From positions 1-50,506 of the forward strand of contig CACHGK010000008.1 of NCBI GenBank assembly GCA_902579395.1: a stretch of DNA of 50,506 nucleotides, given 5' to 3'. Positions 47,940 through 50,506 of this stretch are shown here, in pieces. A model generated the notes under the pieces. The model saw nothing but the letters and a program-made list of their open reading frames with translations. It was not told the DNA's origin and did no database searches. A program made the translations under genes and the position numbers. This DNA comes from an uncultured Alphaproteobacteria bacterium. GTDB lineage: Bacteria > Pseudomonadota > Alphaproteobacteria > Methylaequorales > Methylaequoraceae. Every line of letters starts with the position of its first letter. Within the stretch, counting starts at the first letter, position 1.

Positions 47940-48509
47940 ATGAATCCTTTTAAAAAATTTGAATTGTGGTTTAATTTAGCAAAAAAAAAAAACCTTTTTG
48001 ATCCAACAGCTTTTGCCCTAGCTACATCTCACAAAAACAAACCCTTTGTAAGAATGGTTTTACTAAAACTAATCTTAAAAGATGGTTACGTTTTCTTTAC
48101 CAATCTAGAAAGCAAAAAAGGTAAACATTTTCTTGATAATAATAATTTGTCAATGTGCTTTTATTGGGAAGCAATTAATAAACAGATAAGAATAATTGGA
48201 AAAGGCGAAGTAGTAGATTCAAAAGTTTCTGATGATTATTTCTCCTCAAGGCCCAGAGGGAGTCAGATTGGTGCTTGGGCTTCTAAACAATCAACTGTTT
48301 TGAGTTCAAAAAAACAACTTTTAGAAAGAGAAAAAGTTTATAAAAAAAGATTTGAAGGTATGAATGTCCCAAGACCAGATTATTGGGTTGGAATAAAAAT
48401 CATACCCAAGGAATTTGAATTTTGGCAACAAGGGGATTATAGGCTTCACGAAAGAGAGTCTTATACATTAAAAAAAAATGTTTGGGAAAAAAAAATTCTT
48501 TCTCCGTGA
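47940..48509 (+). CDS. pdxH: Pyridoxamine 5'-phosphate oxidase
   Basis: FMN enzyme that makes pyridoxal 5'-phosphate. I start at the ATG at 47940 (189 aa), which gives the family start NPFKKFELWFNLAKKKN; an in-frame TTG at 47889 would add 17 unspecific residues. Motifs: VRMVLLK, FFTNLESKKG, SRPRGSQIGAWASKQS and the C-terminal FWQQGDYRLHER (usual FWxGxxxRLHDR; the Gly-x3 spacing is one of the FMN/PLP contacts). PLP feeds SerC and HemA in this window. Confidence 0.93.
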   Translation: MNPFKKFELWFNLAKKKNLFDPTAFALATSHKNKPFVRMVLLKLILKDGYVFFTNLESKKGKHFLDNNNLSMCFYWEAINKQIRIIGKGEVVDSKVSDDYFSSRPRGSQIGAWASKQSTVLSSKKQLLEREKVYKKRFEGMNVPRPDYWVGIKIIPKEFEFWQQGDYRLHERESYTLKKNVWEKKILSP

Positions 48510-48517
48510 CTTTGTTA

Positions 48518-49732
48518 TTAGGCAGCTTTATTGATATTTAAATTTTTGAAAACACAGCTTAAAGCTTCAACCAGATTCTTTATCATTTTGGAATTGTGTT
48601 GCGGAGATGCAGTGATTCTTAGTCTCTCTTTACCTTTGGGCACCGTAGGAAAATTTATAGGTTGCACATAGATTTGAAAATCATCTAAAAGAATTTGACT
48701 AGCTTTTTTACAGAGCAAAGGATCACCTATTATAACAGGTACAATATGACTGTCATTATCAATGAAAGGAATATCATTTTTATTCAAGTTAGATTTTAAT
48801 TCTTTAACAACTTTTAATAACTTTTCTCTTTCAATGGACGAGAACTTTAAATGTCTTATTGAAGTGTAAGCACCTGCTGCTATACAGGGAGGAAGCGAAG
48901 TAGTGAAAATGAAGCCAGAGGAGAAACTTCTTATAAAGTCTATAGTTTCTTTTTTTCCTGTAATATATCCACCGATTACCCCAAAAGCTTTTGCAAGTGT
49001 TCCTTGTATTATATCTACTTTATCCATTACTCCATCTCTTTCGGCAACTCCAGCTCCTCTTTTCCCGTAAATTCCAACGGCATGAACCTCATCCAAGAAG
49101 GTAAGCGCATTATATTTATTTGCTAATTGAGCGATTTCTTTAATAGGAGAGAAATCTCCGTCCATTGAATAAACTGATTCAAAAGCAATGATTTTAGACT
49201 TAACTTTTGAAAATTTAATTAAATTCCTTTCAAGGTCTTCTAAGTCGTTATGTTTAAATATTACTTTTTTTGCACCTGAATTCTTGATTCCTTGAATCAT
49301 TGATGCATGATTTTTTTCATCAGAGAAAAATATACAATCAGGCAGTTTCTTTCCTAATGTTGAGAGTGTTGCTTGGTTTGCCAAATATCCAGAATTGAAG
49401 AGGAGTGCTGACTCTTTTTGATGAAGATAACACAATTCTCTTTCAAGTAAAACATGATAATGGTTGGTGCCAGAAATATTTCTAGTACCACCAGAACCCG
49501 CACCTACTTTTTTTAAAGCCTCGTTCATACTCTCTAAAACAACTTTATTTTGACTCATACCTAAATAATCGTTGCTACACCATACTGTTACTTCTGAAAC
49601 TGAATTTTCTTTATAGTTTAAGGCAAGTGGGAAATTGCCTGCTTGTTTTTCTAAATCAGCGAAGATTCTGTAGTTTCCTTCATTCTTAAGGTTATCTAAA
49701 TTATTTTTGAAAAATTCTTTATAATTAGTCAT
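48518..49732 (-). CDS. hemA: 5-aminolevulinate synthase
   Basis: PLP enzyme condensing glycine and succinyl-CoA, the alphaproteobacterial (Shemin) route to haem. 404 aa. SNDYLGMS (53-60), [31 protein letters not shown] (213-223) and the PLP Lys248 in [13 protein letters not shown] are all present, and [11 protein letters not shown] is diagnostic for the alpha-oxoamine synthase group and matches ALAS. The gene overlaps msrB by 8 nt. The use of ALAS rather than the glutamyl-tRNA route supports the alphaproteobacterial assignment. Confidence 0.96.
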   Translation of the reverse strand: MTNYKEFFKNNLDNLKNEGNYRIFADLEKQAGNFPLALNYKENSVSEVTVWCSNDYLGMSQNKVVLESMNEALKKVGAGSGGTRNISGTNHYHVLLERELCYLHQKESALLFNSGYLANQATLSTLGKKLPDCIFFSDEKNHASMIQGIKNSGAKKVIFKHNDLEDLERNLIKFSKVKSKIIAFESVYSMDGDFSPIKEIAQLANKYNALTFLDEVHAVGIYGKRGAGVAERDGVMDKVDIIQGTLAKAFGVIGGYITGKKETIDFIRSFSSGFIFTTSLPPCIAAGAYTSIRHLKFSSIEREKLLKVVKELKSNLNKNDIPFIDNDSHIVPVIIGDPLLCKKASQILLDDFQIYVQPINFPTVPKGKERLRITASPQHNSKMIKNLVEALSCVFKNLNINKAA

Positions 49733-50105
49733 TTTTAATAAAATTTAATGCAACTGAATTTATACAGTATCTTCTGTTATACGGCTCAGGTCCGTCATCA
49801 AAAACATGTCCTAGATGTGCTTTACAATTAATACATCTAACTTCAATGCGATGCATCCCGAATGAATTATCTACCACCTCTTCAATGCATTCATCATTAA
49901 AAGCGGAATGAAAACTTGCCCAACCTGTTGATGATTTAAATTTATCGCAAGATTTAAATAGATTTGACCCACAACACACGCAAGAATAAGTTCCATGTTC
50001 AAAAAAATTGAAAAACCTTCCAGTAAATGGCGGTTCTGTGGCAGAGTTTTGAGTTACATTGAACGCAAGCTCTGAAAGCCTTGATTTTAAATCTGATTTC
50101 CTCAT
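49725..50105 (-). CDS. msrB: Peptide-methionine (R)-S-oxide reductase MsrB
   Basis: Repairs methionine-R-sulfoxide in proteins. 126 aa. Structural zinc Cys pairs are Cys42/Cys45 (SCVCC) and Cys91/Cys94 (CINC); catalytic Cys114 lies in [12 protein letters not shown]. The motif STGWASF and [10 protein letters not shown] match the family. No signal peptide, so cytosolic. Overlaps hemA by 8 nt. Oxidative repair fits a sunlit habitat, which is inference. Confidence 0.96.
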   Translation of the reverse strand: MRKSDLKSRLSELAFNVTQNSATEPPFTGRFFNFFEHGTYSCVCCGSNLFKSCDKFKSSTGWASFHSAFNDECIEEVVDNSFGMHRIEVRCINCKAHLGHVFDDGPEPYNRRYCINSVALNFIKND

Positions 50106-50166
50106 AATTATTGATATAATAACGTTATTTTAAATTAAAATAAAATTTTTTTACAGTAATAGATTT

Positions 50167-50506
50167 ATGATTATAATTTTTGGTGCTGGCATTGCTGGCC
50201 TTTTCACTGGGTACAATTTGCTTAAGAGAGGAAAGGAAATCAAGATAATAGACACCAATAGTATAAAAGCTGGTTCCACCGATGCTTCTGTAGGAATGCT
50301 AGCACCTTTTATTGAGGCAAAACCAGGTGAGGATGAACTTTTAAATTTAATGTTAAATTCAAAAAAGATTTGGGAAGAATTTCAACTTAATAAGAAATTT
50401 AGTAAATGTATTGATTTAAAAGAAAATAGTTCTCTCATGATTGGGCTAAATGAAGATGATAAAGAGAAATTAAAATTCAAAAAAAAATTTTTTGAAAATT
50501 TTGGAT
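50167..50506 (+). CDS. FAD-dependent oxidoreductase, ThiO-like, N-terminal part (runs off the right edge)
   Basis: ATG at 50167 and 113 codons open to the edge. The start MIIIFGAGIAGLFTGYNLL is a Rossmann GxGxxG motif, followed by KIIDTNSIKAGSTDASVGMLAPFIEA. The GMLAP..EA segment after the second strand is characteristic of the glycine oxidase ThiO and related D-amino-acid oxidases. ThiO supplies the imine for the thiazole of thiamine, which would fit thiC and thiD in this window, but the C-terminal part is needed for a firm call. Confidence 0.72.
   Translation, partial: MIIIFGAGIAGLFTGYNLLKRGKEIKIIDTNSIKAGSTDASVGMLAPFIEAKPGEDELLNLMLNSKKIWEEFQLNKKFSKCIDLKENSSLMIGLNEDDKEKLKFKKKFFENFG

Overview
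The window is about 50.5 kb of very AT-rich, densely packed bacterial chromosome from what is most likely a streamlined marine alphaproteobacterium (SAR11-like, HIMB59-like or a similar open-ocean lineage; this placement is inference). Evidence for Alphaproteobacteria: 5-aminolevulinate synthase, a SerC of the alphaproteobacterial/'Methanosarcina' type, the rluD-rpoH pair with a DUF6476-like neighbour, DUF3126 and DUF3429 proteins, the zapA/5-FCL/ymdB block, and the ybgC-tolQRAB-pal-cpoB-tilS-ftsH-folP-glmM order. Evidence for a pelagic life: a blue-tuned proteorhodopsin with a full retinal pathway, low GC, gene overlaps of 1-12 nt and very short spacers. I see no rRNA, tRNA, insertion sequence, prophage or CRISPR.

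Layout. 1-1227 (minus): an unrecognised partial gene and gap. 1310-17941 (plus): one long run of housekeeping genes: small coiled-coil protein, zapA, 5-FCL, ymdB, yebC, ruvCAB, the complete Tol-Pal locus (ybgC, tolQ, tolR, tolA, tolB, a previously overlooked 57-aa lipoprotein, pal, cpoB), tilS, ftsH, folP, glmM, thiD. 17930-19714 (minus): thiC. 19797-25116 (plus): an SLC13-type transporter with RCK_C domains, serC, hisZ, purA. 25106-27079 (minus): rpoH and rluD. 27079-28658 (plus): a DUF6476-like membrane protein, an HExxH putative metallopeptidase and a 2OG-Fe(II) oxygenase-like protein. 28655-34874 (minus): the light-energy cassette, read as proteorhodopsin, crtE, crtI, crtB, crtY, blh. 35077-36489: DUF3429, DUF3126 and a beta-rich exported protein. 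36486-43749 (minus): a SHOCT lipoprotein, a major porin, and an apparent seven-gene unit made of an ABC importer (binding protein, permease, ATPase) followed by exbB, two different exbD genes and tonB. 43868-45985 (plus): tusA-like, xseB, ispA, tlyA. 45982-47865 (minus): aroC, fabI. The right edge holds pdxH, hemA, msrB and the start of a ThiO-like FAD oxidoreductase.

How the genes work together. CrtE, CrtB, CrtI and CrtY can take isoprenoid precursors to beta-carotene, Blh cleaves it to retinal, and retinal completes the opsin, whose pump residues and blue-tuning Gln are visible. The resulting proton motive force could drive the two force-transducing systems in the window: Tol-Pal and TonB/ExbB/ExbD.

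Most unusual points: (1) the second ExbD carries Asn where the proton-carrying Asp is expected and is paired with a normal ExbD, suggesting an asymmetric stator; (2) the TonB motor is fused into one operon with an ABC importer whose binding protein resembles (from memory) those near quinoprotein methanol dehydrogenases; (3) a strong terminator hairpin ends a few bases before the crtE start codon; (4) a small lipoprotein with its own promoter sits between tolB and pal; (5) a terminator lies inside the apparent 5' end of cpoB; (6) five of six convergent gene pairs share or overlap their stop codons.
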